DNA from: Chryseobacterium sp. SN22
Lineage (GTDB): Bacteria > Bacteroidota > Bacteroidia > Flavobacteriales > Weeksellaceae
NCBI RefSeq assembly: GCF_008329705.1
Contig: NZ_VTSX01000024.1
Span: forward strand, 1 to 64,000
Length of the DNA: 64,000 bases
Direction of reading: 5' to 3'
Part shown: positions 8,119-17,761 of the stretch, one piece after another
Numbering within the stretch: position 1 is the first letter of the stretch
Layout of the letters: the number at the start of each line of letters is the position of its first letter
Notes under the pieces: generated by a model
Databases searched by the model: none
What the model was told of the DNA's origin: nothing
What the model saw: the letters and a program-made list of their open reading frames with translations, nothing else
Made by a program: the position numbers and the translations under genes

Positions 8119-8940
8119 ATGAGTACACTAAAATTAAAAGACGGAACAGAGATTTTTTATAAAGACCAAGGAGAAGGACCGGTACTGATGTTTCACCACG
8201 GATGGCCTTTATCTTCAGACGATTGGGATGCGCAGGTCATTTTCTTCCTTCAGAGAGGTTACAGAGTGATTTCTCACGACAGAAGAGGTCACGGAAGATC
8301 AAGCCAGAATATTTATAACCATACGATTGAGCAATATGCTTCTGATGCTGCAGAATTGGTTGAATTCCTTGATCTGAAAGATGTAGTTCACATCGGTCAC
8401 TCCACAGGAGGCGGTGAAGTGATCCGTTACGTTAACAAATATTCCAACGGAAGAGCTAAAAAAGCGGTTCTAATCAGCGCAGTTCCACCGGTAATGGTAA
8501 AAAGTGAAAGCAATCCTGACGGTGTTCCGATGGAAGTTTTCGATGGTATCAGAGAGCAGACTTTAAACAACAGAAACCAATTTTATATTGATCTGACTTT
8601 CCCTTTCTACGGATATAACAGAGAAGGTGCTAACGTAAAAGAAGGTGTACAAAGAAACTGGTGGCGACAAGGAATGATGGGTGGTATTGTAGCGCATTAT
8701 GAAGGAATCAAAGCGTTTTCTGAAACTGATTTTACTGAAGATTTGAAAGCTGTGGATATTCCGGTTTTGGTTCTTCACGGGGAAGATGACCAGATTGTTC
8801 CAATTGAAAATTCTGCAATAAAATCTGCAAAACTGTTGAAAAACGGAAAATTGATTACTTACCCCGGTTTCCCTCACGGAATGCCAACCACTGAGCACGA
8901 AACGATTAATAAAGATCTTTTAGCGTTTATTGAAGGTTAA
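8119..8940 (+). CDS. Alpha/beta hydrolase of the non-haem chloroperoxidase / arylesterase family
   Basis: A 273-residue cytoplasmic hydrolase. Oxyanion motif HHGWP (26-30), DRRGHGRS, nucleophile elbow GHSTGGG with Ser95, acid in GEDDQIVP (Asp223 or Asp224) and His253 in FPHGMPT. These features are those of the cofactor-free haloperoxidase/arylesterase group, which hydrolyses esters and makes peracids in vitro; the natural substrate is usually unknown. A strong terminator follows. With the peroxiredoxin and dps it fits a stress-defence neighbourhood. Confidence 0.88.
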   Translation: MSTLKLKDGTEIFYKDQGEGPVLMFHHGWPLSSDDWDAQVIFFLQRGYRVISHDRRGHGRSSQNIYNHTIEQYASDAAELVEFLDLKDVVHIGHSTGGGEVIRYVNKYSNGRAKKAVLISAVPPVMVKSESNPDGVPMEVFDGIREQTLNNRNQFYIDLTFPFYGYNREGANVKEGVQRNWWRQGMMGGIVAHYEGIKAFSETDFTEDLKAVDIPVLVLHGEDDQIVPIENSAIKSAKLLKNGKLITYPGFPHGMPTTEHETINKDLLAFIEG

Positions 8941-8960
8941 TCAGAAATATATAGAAAGTA

Positions 8961-8988
8961 AAAGTGAATCAGTCGATTCACTTTTTTT
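8961..8988 (+). terminator. Rho-independent terminator after the hydrolase gene
   Basis: Ten-bp perfect stem AAAGTGAATC / GATTCACTTT with loop AGTC, followed by T residues. Confidence 0.85.
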
Positions 8989-9060
8989 ATTGACTTGTAA
9001 GACAAAAAAGTTAGTCTGCAAGAAATCCTCTGAAAAATATGAACGTTGTAATTCTTTATT

Positions 9061-9106
9061 CCCGACAGTGCAGGATAATTTTCAGTTCAGGTTATCTTAG
9101 ATTGCC
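9061..9106 (+). promoter_or_regulatory. Twin upstream element, copy 1 (before esterase gene)
   Basis: CCGACAGTGCAGGATAAT followed, with its ATTGC 30 bases after the CAGGAT start, by TCTTAGATTGC. The same two blocks with the same 30-base distance occur at 10063-10106 before the next gene. The CAGGATA core is also found in front of the minus-strand pectin operons. Confidence 0.55.
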
Positions 9107-9128
9107 CCTGTTTAATAATGTATTGATC

Positions 9129-10055
9129 ATGAGATTCGTCAATTTCAAAATAATAATTCTGGCCTTTGCCGCTTTACACATCGGAATACTTTTAATTTCT
9201 GCCCAGGAAAAAATCAGCTTATGGCCGAAAGGTCAGATGCCGAATTCTAAAGGCCTATCATTAAAGACGGAAGAAAAAGACGGAAGAATTGTACAGATCC
9301 AAGAACCTGAACTTTTTGCCTTTCTGCCGCCTAAAGAAGAGAGAAAACCCATGACGGTAATTGTGATTCCCGGCGGAGGCTACTATAAACTGACTTATGA
9401 TCTGGGCGGTTATCAGATTGCCAAGTGGTTAAACACATTAGGCATATCGGCTTTTGTGCTGAATTACAGGCTTCCTATTTCCCCTGACGTCATACAGCGG
9501 GAAATTGCGCCGTTGCAGGACATACAGGCTGCCATAAAATACATCCGCAAAAATGCCTCGTTGTACGGAATTTCTCCGGGACAGATCGGGGTGATCGGCA
9601 CTTCTGCAGGAGGGCACCTTGCAGCGTCAGTAAGCAATATTAAAACCGATTACACAGGATCAGACAGCGATCCGGCCTCCGTTTCCACCATTCCCAATTT
9701 TGCAATCTTAGTTTCTCCGGTTATCGATTTGGGAGAATTTGCACACGCCGGAAGCCGCAACAGCCTATTAGGTGAAAATGCACCTCAGGAAAAAATCAGC
9801 GAATATTCCATGCAGAACAGGGTCACGGAAAAAACACCGCCCACCCTGCTGCTTCATGCCCAGGACGACAGAACCGTTCCCGTCATGAACAGTATCCTGT
9901 ATTACCAGGCCATGACAAAACATAAGGTAAAAGGTGCCCTGTTTATCTTCCCGGAAGGGAGCCATAAAATAGGAATTACCAATAAATCTGAGCTCACCGA
10001 TAAGTGGAAGATGCTGTGTTCCGATTGGCTGAAAACGCTTTTTCCGGAGAAATAA
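9129..10055 (+). CDS. Secreted alpha/beta hydrolase, acetyl-xylan/pectin esterase-like
   Basis: A 308-residue protein with signal peptide (MRFVNFKIIILAFAALHIGI ... LISAQ). Esterase features: oxyanion loop VIPGGGYY, nucleophile Ser159 in GTSAGGHLA, Asp246/247 in HAQDDRTVP and His279 in EGSHKIG. This is the BD-FAE / acetylesterase type common in polysaccharide utilisation loci. It probably removes acetyl or other acyl groups from pectic oligosaccharides in the periplasm. I chose the ATG at 9129 because it directly precedes the signal peptide; a frame start at 9039 would run through the conserved upstream element. It sits 87 bp before a GH28 gene and shares its upstream element. Confidence 0.85.
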   Translation: MRFVNFKIIILAFAALHIGILLISAQEKISLWPKGQMPNSKGLSLKTEEKDGRIVQIQEPELFAFLPPKEERKPMTVIVIPGGGYYKLTYDLGGYQIAKWLNTLGISAFVLNYRLPISPDVIQREIAPLQDIQAAIKYIRKNASLYGISPGQIGVIGTSAGGHLAASVSNIKTDYTGSDSDPASVSTIPNFAILVSPVIDLGEFAHAGSRNSLLGENAPQEKISEYSMQNRVTEKTPPTLLLHAQDDRTVPVMNSILYYQAMTKHKVKGALFIFPEGSHKIGITNKSELTDKWKMLCSDWLKTLFPEK

Positions 10056-10060
10056 ACCGC

Positions 10061-10106
10061 AACCGACAGTGCAGGATAATCATTTGTTATATTTATTCTA
10101 GATTGC
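10061..10106 (+). promoter_or_regulatory. Twin upstream element, copy 2 (before GH28 gene)
   Basis: CCGACAGTGCAGGATAAT at 10063-10080 and TTCTAGATTGC ending at 10106, spaced as in copy 1. It lies wholly in the 87-bp gap between the esterase and GH28 genes, so the GH28 gene may have its own promoter. Confidence 0.55.
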
Positions 10107-10142
10107 AGATGTAGAAACATTAAACATTTACTTTGACCCCTT

Positions 10143-11546
10143 ATGAAAAAATATATTCCCATTCTGTTTTTTTTAGTGCTGTCGGTCGCAGTTTCCGCCC
10201 AGTATAAGCCCTGGACTTCAGCAAAACAGCCTCTAAAGGAAATAAAAGCTCTTAAAAAGCAGATCACAAAGCCCGTATTCAGAAAAGCGGATTATCTGAT
10301 CACAGATTTCGGAGCCGTTGGAGACGGAAAAACAAAAAATACCGAAGCCTTTAAGAAAGCCATTGAAAAATGCAATGCTGAAGGCGGAGGAAGGGTTGTC
10401 GTCCCAAACGGAGTTTTCCTGACCGGTGCCATCTATTTAAAATCAAATGTCAATCTCCATTTAAGTGACGGCTCTACGATTTTGTTCAGTCAGGACAGCA
10501 ACGACTACCCGATCGTTTTCACCCGTTGGGAAGGAATGGAATGTATGAATTATTCATCCCTGATTTATGCCTACGAAGAAGAAAACATCGCCGTTACCGG
10601 AAAAGGGACTTTAGACGGAAATTCAGACAAGGACCACTGGTGGTTCTGGTGCGGTGCTACAAAATATGGCTATAACGAATCCCGTCCGGGAAGACAAAAT
10701 CCGGCCCGTGCAAAGCTTCACGAATATATGGCCCAGAGAAAACCTGCGAGAGAAAGAATTTTTGGGGACGGATGGTATTTAAGGCCGAATTTCGTTCAGC
10801 CTTACAAATCGAAAAACTTCTATATGGCGGATGTTCTGGTGAAAAATTCTCCGATGTGGAACCTAAATCCTGTTTTGTGTGAAAATGTTTTGATAGAAAG
10901 AGTAAAAGTCATCAGCCACGGACCGAACAATGACGGCTTTGATCCTGAAGCCTGCAAAAATGTCTGGATTAAAGATTCCTATTTTGACACCGGGGACGAC
11001 TGTATCGCCATCAAATCCGGAAGAGACGAAGACGGAAGAGACATCGGCAGACCTGCTGAAAACCACATCATCGAAAACTGCGAAATGAAAGACGGTCACG
11101 GCGGGGTTGTTATCGGAAGCGAAATTGCAGGCGGTGCCAAAAACATCTATGCGATTGGAAACATCATGGACAGCAAAAATCTTGACCGGGCTTTAAGAAT
11201 CAAAACCAGCTCAAGCCGTGGCGGAATCATCGAAAATGTATTTTTCTATAAAACAAAAGTGGGTGCTTACAAGGAGGCTGCTGTCCGTTTCAATATGCAT
11301 TATGAAAAGCCGGGAAACCACATTCCGACCATCCGGAACATCTGGGTTGAGAATTTAACGGTTGACAAAGGCGGAAAATATGCCGTGTTCTCTGATGCGT
11401 ACGAATCTTCGCCGGTAATGGATTTCACTATGATAAATGCCAAAATGGTTGGTGTTGAGGTTCCTTATAAAGTGGACTATCTGAAAAACGTGACCTTAAA
11501 AAATGTAACGGTTAACGGACAGCCTCTCACCGAGCTAAAACCATAA
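10143..11546 (+). CDS. GH28 polygalacturonase-family glycoside hydrolase
   Basis: A 467-residue protein with signal peptide (cleavage after SVAVSA) and a right-handed parallel beta-helix. All GH28 signatures are present: NNDGFD (Asp264), DTGDDCIAIKSG (Asp285 and Asp286), GHG at 318-320 and RIK in RALRIKTS. It cleaves alpha-1,4 bonds of galacturonan or the galacturonosyl-rhamnose bonds of rhamnogalacturonan by inversion; endo or exo mode is not deducible. It is followed after one base by the next gene, so both are surely cotranscribed. Confidence 0.92.
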   Translation: MKKYIPILFFLVLSVAVSAQYKPWTSAKQPLKEIKALKKQITKPVFRKADYLITDFGAVGDGKTKNTEAFKKAIEKCNAEGGGRVVVPNGVFLTGAIYLKSNVNLHLSDGSTILFSQDSNDYPIVFTRWEGMECMNYSSLIYAYEEENIAVTGKGTLDGNSDKDHWWFWCGATKYGYNESRPGRQNPARAKLHEYMAQRKPARERIFGDGWYLRPNFVQPYKSKNFYMADVLVKNSPMWNLNPVLCENVLIERVKVISHGPNNDGFDPEACKNVWIKDSYFDTGDDCIAIKSGRDEDGRDIGRPAENHIIENCEMKDGHGGVVIGSEIAGGAKNIYAIGNIMDSKNLDRALRIKTSSSRGGIIENVFFYKTKVGAYKEAAVRFNMHYEKPGNHIPTIRNIWVENLTVDKGGKYAVFSDAYESSPVMDFTMINAKMVGVEVPYKVDYLKNVTLKNVTVNGQPLTELKP

Positions 11547-11547
11547 G

Positions 11548-14500
11548 ATGCGAAGGACAACCTTATTTGCCGGATTGGTTCTTCTATCGGCTTTTTCATC
11601 TGTTTCTTCCCAGTCAAAGCACTGGCAAAACGAGGAGCGGGAGCTGCATTATAAAGAAGATAAAGGCGACTTTTTGCTGGTTAACGGAAAGTACCGTTTC
11701 AACCGGGCGTTGTACGGAGATAACCGTGCTTCGAGAGTGGAAGCCGGAGATTTACCGGAATTTGCCCTTTACCTTCCGGGAATGGGCGGCAATCTTCAGT
11801 TTGTCATCCAGAAAGGAAATTTAATAAAGAAATTAATTAACGCTGATAAAATTGAAACCCGTTATCGTCCCGGCACAATGCTGTATGATATCAAAGACCC
11901 CATTCTTGGAAACGGGAGTATCAAACTAACCGTCCTGGCTCAAGCTAAAGAAGAAGGGCTGGTGGTAAGAATGGAAACCGCCAATGTAGATCCGTCAACA
12001 AAAATCTACGCTGTGTACGGCGGTGCAAGCGGAACGACGTTCAGCAGAAACGGCGACATCGGCGCAGACCCGGAATCCGGATTTTATCTGTTGACTGAAT
12101 ACTGTCTGAACAACCGATTTCAGCTGAATAAAAACAAATTTCAGCTCCGTTATTTAAACAAGAAAAAAGAGACGCAAACCGTCAGCGGAAATTTTTCAAA
12201 CGTTACTTCCTTACAGCAAACCGATGCCCAAACCTTAGAAAAACTGTCTGAGTTTACTCAAAACAAAACAGACAGGTCTCCTATTATCTATGCTTCTTAT
12301 TCTTCGCAGAAACAACCGATTTTCATTCAGGTTGCAAAGGGAACATCCCCCAAAAACTATTCGGATGAAGAGTTGAAAAACATATTTGAAGCAGCTGAAC
12401 AATCAAGATTACATTTAACAAATCGAATTCAGTTGAAAACGCCGGATGCAGATTTAAATAATTTCGGAGCCAATCTGGCGGTTGCTGCAGACGGAATCTG
12501 GGAAAGCCCCACCTTTCTTCACGGTGCCGTTGCATGGCGGATGCGACTGAACGCCTGGCGTGGCGCTTACACTGCCGATGCTTTGAGCTGGCACGACCGG
12601 GCGAAAGAGCATTTTGAAAGCTATGCCCACTCACAGGTTTTGAAACCCGATTTTGCACCTGTCGAAATGGATACGATGCGGCACCTTGCCCGTCACGAAG
12701 AAAAAATGGGAACTTCCGTCTTTTCAAGCGGATACATTTCCAGAAACCCGAATGACAACACCAAACCGCATCATTACGATATGAACCTGGTGTTTTTTGA
12801 CCAGCTGTTTTCACATTTCAATTATACCGGAGATAAAGAATTCCTGAAGAAAATGTGGCCGACAATGGTCCGCCATATGGATTGGGAAAAACGGAATTTC
12901 AAACGTGGCGATCTGTATGATGCCTATGCTGCAATTTGGGCGAGCGATGCGCTGCAGTATTCGGGCGGAAAAGTAACGCATACCTCGGCGTATAATTACC
13001 GGGCCAACCGCGAAATGGCGAAGCTGGCGAAAATCACTGGTGAAAATCCGCAGCCTTACGAACAGGAAGCCGATGCGATTTTAAGGGCCATGAAAAACGA
13101 GCTTTGGATTAAAAACAAAGGGTATTTTGCTGAGTATAAAGATGCTTTAGGCAACCGGATGGTTCACGACAAACCGGGAATATGGTCGGTTTACCACGTT
13201 TCGGATGCGTTTATACTGAATGAATTTGAGGATTATCAGAACATACAATACATTAATAATCACACGCCGAAAATTCCAATTACGGTAAAAGGGGCAGACA
13301 ACAAAGATTATTTTACTTTGGCGACGACCAACTGGCAACCTTACGACTGGTCGATTAACAACGTGGCGCTGGCGGAAAATTTACAGACCGCGCTGGCGTA
13401 TTGGCAGGCCGGAAGAAACGAAGAGGCCTACCAACTTTGGAAAGGAAATCTTGTGGAATCGATGTATTACGGCATCAGTCCGGGAAATTTTGAGCAGCTG
13501 TCTCACTACGATGCCTTCCGTGGCGAGTTGTACCGGGATTTCGCCGATCCGATTGGCGTGGCTTCCAGAACTTTGACCGAAGGACTTTTCGGGGTTTGTC
13601 CTAATTTACTGGAGAATAAAATCAGTATCAAACCCGGTTTCCCGAAAGACTGGAATTCTGCCGGGCTGAAACTTCCGGATTGGGAGTATCAGTTTAAAAG
13701 AACTCCGAAAAAAACTGAATATATTTTCAATTCAAAATATCAGAACTCTGTTTCTTTGGAAATGCAGATTCCTGTTAATAAATCCAGGGTTACATCGGTA
13801 AAAGTAAACGGTAAAAAAGCAGGCTGGAAGATCAAACCGAATTCCCTTCTTCAACCGGTTATCCAGTTTGAAACACCGAAAGGAAAGGATTTTACAATTG
13901 AAATCCATGATTCCGGGGAGGATATAAAAAATGAGCAAACCGATTACATCGCTTATATTTCTGAAAATCTTCAATTGAATTTTGATTCAAAAAAGAAAAT
14001 TAAAGCTGTTCTCGACCCACAGGAATTAATTAAAATCCAAAATGGAAATCAATTTGAGCTGATTCAAGAAGAAAGAAAAGGCACTTTTTTCGTGCAGGTC
14101 GAACAAAACGGAACAGCCTGGTGGCAGCCGGTGAATGTAGACATCCGCTTTCCTTTGGAAGCAAAATGGGTGGACAAAAAACTTCAGGTTCAGTCTAAAT
14201 TATCCAGTTCGATTAGTGGAAAACTATCTGTTAATGGTTTAAAAAAAACCTTCAGCATTCAGAAAAATCAAAATTCACTGATTGAACTTCCGACACCTTA
14301 TCTGAGTAAAGGAACCAATTCTATCGAGCTTGATTACAACGGAATTAAACAATATATTGAAATTACGGATTGGGAAATTGAAAACCAAGGTCCGTTCAAC
14401 AATATTTCATTGGCCTCAAAGTATAATGAAAAAGTAACGGAGATCTTCAATCAAAAATACCTTTCACCAAGATTAAATGTGCCTACCCTGCAGCTTCCGT

Positions 14501-15111
14501 GGCAGGGAATCGGAAACTGGTGTTATCCGTTGATTACCGCCCAGATCGACGACAGCGGACTAATGAATAAGATAAGAAATAATAAAGCTGACTTCCTTGG
14601 AATTCCATTTTTAATTGACAGAGCCGATAAGAATATTGCCTTCGTCAGTCAATGGGATAATTATCCTGAATGCATTGAATTTCCATTGAATGGTAGAGGA
14701 AAGAAAATCTATTTCCTGATGGCAGGTTCTACGAATCCGATGCAGTCTCAGATCGTAAATGGTATAATTACCGTTCAATATACTGATGGCTCAACCTCTG
14801 AACTGGAACTGAAAAACCCCACCAATTGGTGGCCGGTTGAGCAGGATTTACTGGATGATAATTTTGCTTTTGAAATTCCGGATGATAAAATTCCGTACAG
14901 AGTAAAACTGAAAACCGGAGAATTGTATAAAGGCGGAACTTTGGGTAAATATTCGAGTATCAAAGGATTTACAGGCCGTCAGGTAGATGGCGGAGCGGCA
15001 ACGATTCTGGATCTGCCGACTAATCCGGAAAAAGAATTAAAATCGATAAAATTAACAGCCGTGAGCAATGATGTGGTGATCGGACTGATGAGTGCGACTG
15101 TTTTGAGATAA
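11548..15111 (+). CDS. Large secreted six-hairpin glycosidase-like protein (DUF4450-like)
   Basis: A 1187-residue exported protein (signal peptide to about residue 22). Residues 30-300 form a beta-rich N-terminal domain (GDNRASRVEAGDLPEFALYL), resembling what is called DUF4450 in Bacteroidota. Residues 300-720 look like an (alpha/alpha)6 toroid, with aromatic-rich segments HGAVAWRMRLNAWRGAYTAD, MDWEKRNF and TTNWQPYDWSINN. The rest forms beta-sandwich domains. The layout recalls rhamnosidases and other retaining or inverting six-hairpin enzymes, but I cannot name the catalytic pair. Its position one base after a GH28 gene suggests action on a pectic side chain. The family assignment is from memory, without a search. 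Confidence 0.6.
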   Translation: MRRTTLFAGLVLLSAFSSVSSQSKHWQNEERELHYKEDKGDFLLVNGKYRFNRALYGDNRASRVEAGDLPEFALYLPGMGGNLQFVIQKGNLIKKLINADKIETRYRPGTMLYDIKDPILGNGSIKLTVLAQAKEEGLVVRMETANVDPSTKIYAVYGGASGTTFSRNGDIGADPESGFYLLTEYCLNNRFQLNKNKFQLRYLNKKKETQTVSGNFSNVTSLQQTDAQTLEKLSEFTQNKTDRSPIIYASYSSQKQPIFIQVAKGTSPKNYSDEELKNIFEAAEQSRLHLTNRIQLKTPDADLNNFGANLAVAADGIWESPTFLHGAVAWRMRLNAWRGAYTADALSWHDRAKEHFESYAHSQVLKPDFAPVEMDTMRHLARHEEKMGTSVFSSGYISRNPNDNTKPHHYDMNLVFFDQLFSHFNYTGDKEFLKKMWPTMVRHMDWEKRNFKRGDLYDAYAAIWASDALQYSGGKVTHTSAYNYRANREMAKLAKITGENPQPYEQEADAILRAMKNELWIKNKGYFAEYKDALGNRMVHDKPGIWSVYHVSDAFILNEFEDYQNIQYINNHTPKIPITVKGADNKDYFTLATTNWQPYDWSINNVALAENLQTALAYWQAGRNEEAYQLWKGNLVESMYYGISPGNFEQLSHYDAFRGELYRDFADPIGVASRTLTEGLFGVCPNLLENKISIKPGFPKDWNSAGLKLPDWEYQFKRTPKKTEYIFNSKYQNSVSLEMQIPVNKSRVTSVKVNGKKAGWKIKPNSLLQPVIQFETPKGKDFTIEIHDSGEDIKNEQTDYIAYISENLQLNFDSKKKIKAVLDPQELIKIQNGNQFELIQEERKGTFFVQVEQNGTAWWQPVNVDIRFPLEAKWVDKKLQVQSKLSSSISGKLSVNGLKKTFSIQKNQNSLIELPTPYLSKGTNSIELDYNGIKQYIEITDWEIENQGPFNNISLASKYNEKVTEIFNQKYLSPRLNVPTLQLPWQGIGNWCYPLITAQIDDSGLMNKIRNNKADFLGIPFLIDRADKNIAFVSQWDNYPECIEFPLNGRGKKIYFLMAGSTNPMQSQIVNGIITVQYTDGSTSELELKNPTNWWPVEQDLLDDNFAFEIPDDKIPYRVKLKTGELYKGGTLGKYSSIKGFTGRQVDGGAATILDLPTNPEKELKSIKLTAVSNDVVIGLMSATVLR

Positions 15112-15124
15112 ATATAATGAGGAG

Positions 15125-15240
15125 CGGCTTCGACACGCTCAGTCTGACAGCGCAAAACGAAACGTATAGTACAGAGTTGTCAGGCTGAGCCCAATAAATA
15201 AGTAAAGACATCAATAGAGTCGGGCTTCAGCCCGTCTGAC
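15125..15240. repeat. REP-like inverted repeats after the six-hairpin gene
   Basis: GCTCAGTCTGACA (15137-15149) pairs with TGTCAGGCTGAGC (15178-15190) with one mismatch, and a second hairpin CGGGCTTCAGCCCG lies at 15221-15234. GGCTTCGACA and GTCAGGCTGAGC are motifs of dispersed repeats common in Chryseobacterium. There is no clear T run, so this is a mobile repeat more than a terminator. Confidence 0.6.
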
Positions 15241-15308
15241 AAAATTAAAATCCATGGCATTGGCCAAACTTAATGGGAAGTTTAGAAAAATGATTTAATC
15301 AATTTACA

Positions 15309-17444
15309 ATGAATAAAATAGCTATATACTTAAGCCTTTTCTGCGTCGGATTCTCCTCGCTGAATGCCCAGAAAATCGACCGTCAAAAAGTCGTTCAGCG
15401 TCATAATATAGTCAATACCAAAGCGGATACTTTGTCCACTTTAACCGTTGGCAACGGTAAATTTGCTTATACGGTGGACATTACCGGAATGCAGTCGTTT
15501 CCCGAATACTATAAAAACGGGGTTTCACTGGGAACCCAGTCGGAATGGGGCTGGAACAGCTTTCCGAATACGGAGAATTTTAGATTTGAAGAAACTTTAA
15601 AACCTTACGACTTCAATCGTGACGGAAGAAAGGCTCTGTACAGCGTGCAAATCAAAGAGCCGGAACGCAGTAAAAAAGCCGTTGAGTATTTCAGGGTGAA
15701 TCAACATCGTCTGCAATTGGGAAATATTGGAATTGAACTGATTAAAAAAGACGGTAAGAAAGCACAGGTTTCAGATTTACAGAACATCAATCAGACAATC
15801 GATTTGTGGACCGGAATTATTACAAGTGAATTTTCCCTGGAAGGAATTCCGGTAAAAGTCCGGACGGCTTCTTTCCAACATTCAGATCAAATCGGAGTTA
15901 AAATTGAGTCGGATTTAATTAAAGAGAAAAGACTGAAGATTTTCACCCGATATCCTTATCCGAGCGGGCAGTTTCTGGATGAAGCCGCTTTTTACGGAAA
16001 CGCGGATCAGCACTCCACAAAAATCATTTCATCGAACTCAACGCAGGGATTGATTGAGCACAAATTGCAGACGGCGGATTATTTTACGCAACTGTATTTT
16101 ACCGATGGAAAATTAAGTGAGGCCGGGAAACATTATTTTGTGTACGAGCCTTCTCCAAAGAACAAAACGGCTGAATTGACGGTTGGGTTTTCAGAAAAAA
16201 ATCAGAAGACTTTAAAAACTGTATTTGCCGATGCCGAGAAAGAAAGCATTTCGGGCTGGAAAAACTTCTGGGAAAGCGGGGCGGCCGTAGATTTTGAAGG
16301 AAGCACGGATAAAAGAGCCACCGAATTGGAAAGAAGAATCGTATTGTCAGAATATTTAACGAAAGTTCAGTGCGGAGGAAGCAGTCCACCCCAGGAAACG
16401 GGCTTGACTTTCAACAGCTGGTACGGGAAACCGCATACGGAAATGCATTGGTGGCACGGCGTTCATTTTGCGTTGTGGGGAAGACCGGAAATCATGGAAA
16501 AGCAGCTGGATTATTATTTCAGATCATTTGATAAAGCAAAAAAATTAGCGGAAAGACAAGGTTATAAAGGTGTCCGCTGGATTAAAATGTCAGACAATGA
16601 AGGAAACGAAAGTCCGTCTTCGGTGGCAGCCTTTCTGATTTGGGAACAACCGCATTTGATTTATATGACTGAGCTTCTATACCGTCATAATAAGGATAAA
16701 AAAGTATTGGAAAAATATAAAGATTTAGTCTTCGCGACAGCAGAATTTATGGCCGATTTCGCAACTTATGATAAAGAAAAAAACCGTTATAATCTTGGAA
16801 AAGGCGTAATTCCTGCCCAGGAAGTTTTCCCGGCTAAAGATACTTTTAACCCAACGTATGAAGTGGCGTATTGGGATTGGGCACTGAAAGTAGCGCAGCA
16901 ATGGAAAGAAAGACTGGGCGAACAGAGAGATAAAAAATGGGATGAGGTCATCAGCAAACTGGCTCCGCTTCCGGTTCAGGACGGTGTTTATCTATCGACG
17001 GAATCGGCAAAAGATTCTTTTACATTTCCAAAATGGATGACCGACCACCCTGCCGTTCTCGGAGCATTGGGAATGGTTCCGGAATCACCGAAACTGGATA
17101 AAAAAACGATGAAAAATACCCTCGACATTGTTTGGGAACGATGGAACTGGGGGCATACCTGGGGCTGGGATTTTCCGATGACTGCGATGACTGCTGCACG
17201 ATTAAATCTTCCGGATAAAGCCCTGGATGCTTTGTTTATGGATGTTCAGACCAATACTTATCTTAAAAACGGGCACAATTACCAGGACGGAAGATTGCGG
17301 ATTTATCTTCCGGGAAATGGCGGCGTTCTGACCACGGTTGCCATGATGCTGGAAGGCTGGGATTCTTCCACCGGACCGTTTCCCGGTTTTCCGAAAGACG
17401 GAACCTGGAAGATCAAAGCGGAAGGCTTTAAAAAAATGCCGTAA
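15309..17444 (+). CDS. Secreted (alpha/alpha)6 glycoside hydrolase, GH65-like
   Basis: A 711-residue protein with signal peptide (to about NAQ at residue 21). The N-terminal part (25-330) is a beta-sandwich beginning with VGNGKFAYTVDITGMQSFPE, typical of GH65-like and related proteins. Residues 340-690 are alpha-helical and rich in Trp, with HTEMHWWHGVHFALW, GYKGVRWIKMSDNEGNESPS and WNWGHTWGWDFPM. The closest relatives I know are annotated as uncharacterised GH65-type or hypothetical proteins in pectin loci. Substrate unknown; a pectic oligosaccharide is inferred from the neighbours. It starts 197 bp after the preceding gene, across REP-like repeats. Confidence 0.65.
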   Translation: MNKIAIYLSLFCVGFSSLNAQKIDRQKVVQRHNIVNTKADTLSTLTVGNGKFAYTVDITGMQSFPEYYKNGVSLGTQSEWGWNSFPNTENFRFEETLKPYDFNRDGRKALYSVQIKEPERSKKAVEYFRVNQHRLQLGNIGIELIKKDGKKAQVSDLQNINQTIDLWTGIITSEFSLEGIPVKVRTASFQHSDQIGVKIESDLIKEKRLKIFTRYPYPSGQFLDEAAFYGNADQHSTKIISSNSTQGLIEHKLQTADYFTQLYFTDGKLSEAGKHYFVYEPSPKNKTAELTVGFSEKNQKTLKTVFADAEKESISGWKNFWESGAAVDFEGSTDKRATELERRIVLSEYLTKVQCGGSSPPQETGLTFNSWYGKPHTEMHWWHGVHFALWGRPEIMEKQLDYYFRSFDKAKKLAERQGYKGVRWIKMSDNEGNESPSSVAAFLIWEQPHLIYMTELLYRHNKDKKVLEKYKDLVFATAEFMADFATYDKEKNRYNLGKGVIPAQEVFPAKDTFNPTYEVAYWDWALKVAQQWKERLGEQRDKKWDEVISKLAPLPVQDGVYLSTESAKDSFTFPKWMTDHPAVLGALGMVPESPKLDKKTMKNTLDIVWERWNWGHTWGWDFPMTAMTAARLNLPDKALDALFMDVQTNTYLKNGHNYQDGRLRIYLPGNGGVLTTVAMMLEGWDSSTGPFPGFPKDGTWKIKAEGFKKMP

Positions 17445-17474
17445 TAATTTTATATTCTTATTCATATACTGTAA

Positions 17475-17501
17475 GTCTGCCCTTCAAGGGGCAGGCTTTT
17501 T
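17475..17501 (+). terminator. Rho-independent terminator after the GH65-like gene
   Basis: Stem CTGCCC / GGGCAG (17477-17482 with 17489-17494), extended by wobble pairs, then GCTTTTT. The rest of the gap to 17761 is AT-rich; it contains ACAGGATGATGATCAG at about 17655 but no clear operator. Confidence 0.75.
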
Positions 17502-17761
17502 AGGTTCTAAGTTTAAGGTTTAAAATTATAGCGGAAATGGATTCCAGTTCGGTTTACGTTATCAAACCGGTGATATTAAAATTTTAAACCTGTAAAAATA
17601 TACCCGTATAATATTTTGGAAATCATATATTTAAAATAAATTATTTCATTAAACAGGATGATGATCAGTTATTGTAAATTTTTGTAACTTGTCTTCTGTC
17701 GCAAATCAATTTTTCTCAATTGAATTTTTTGTTAAACTAAATAATTTCGCTTAGGAAAGCT

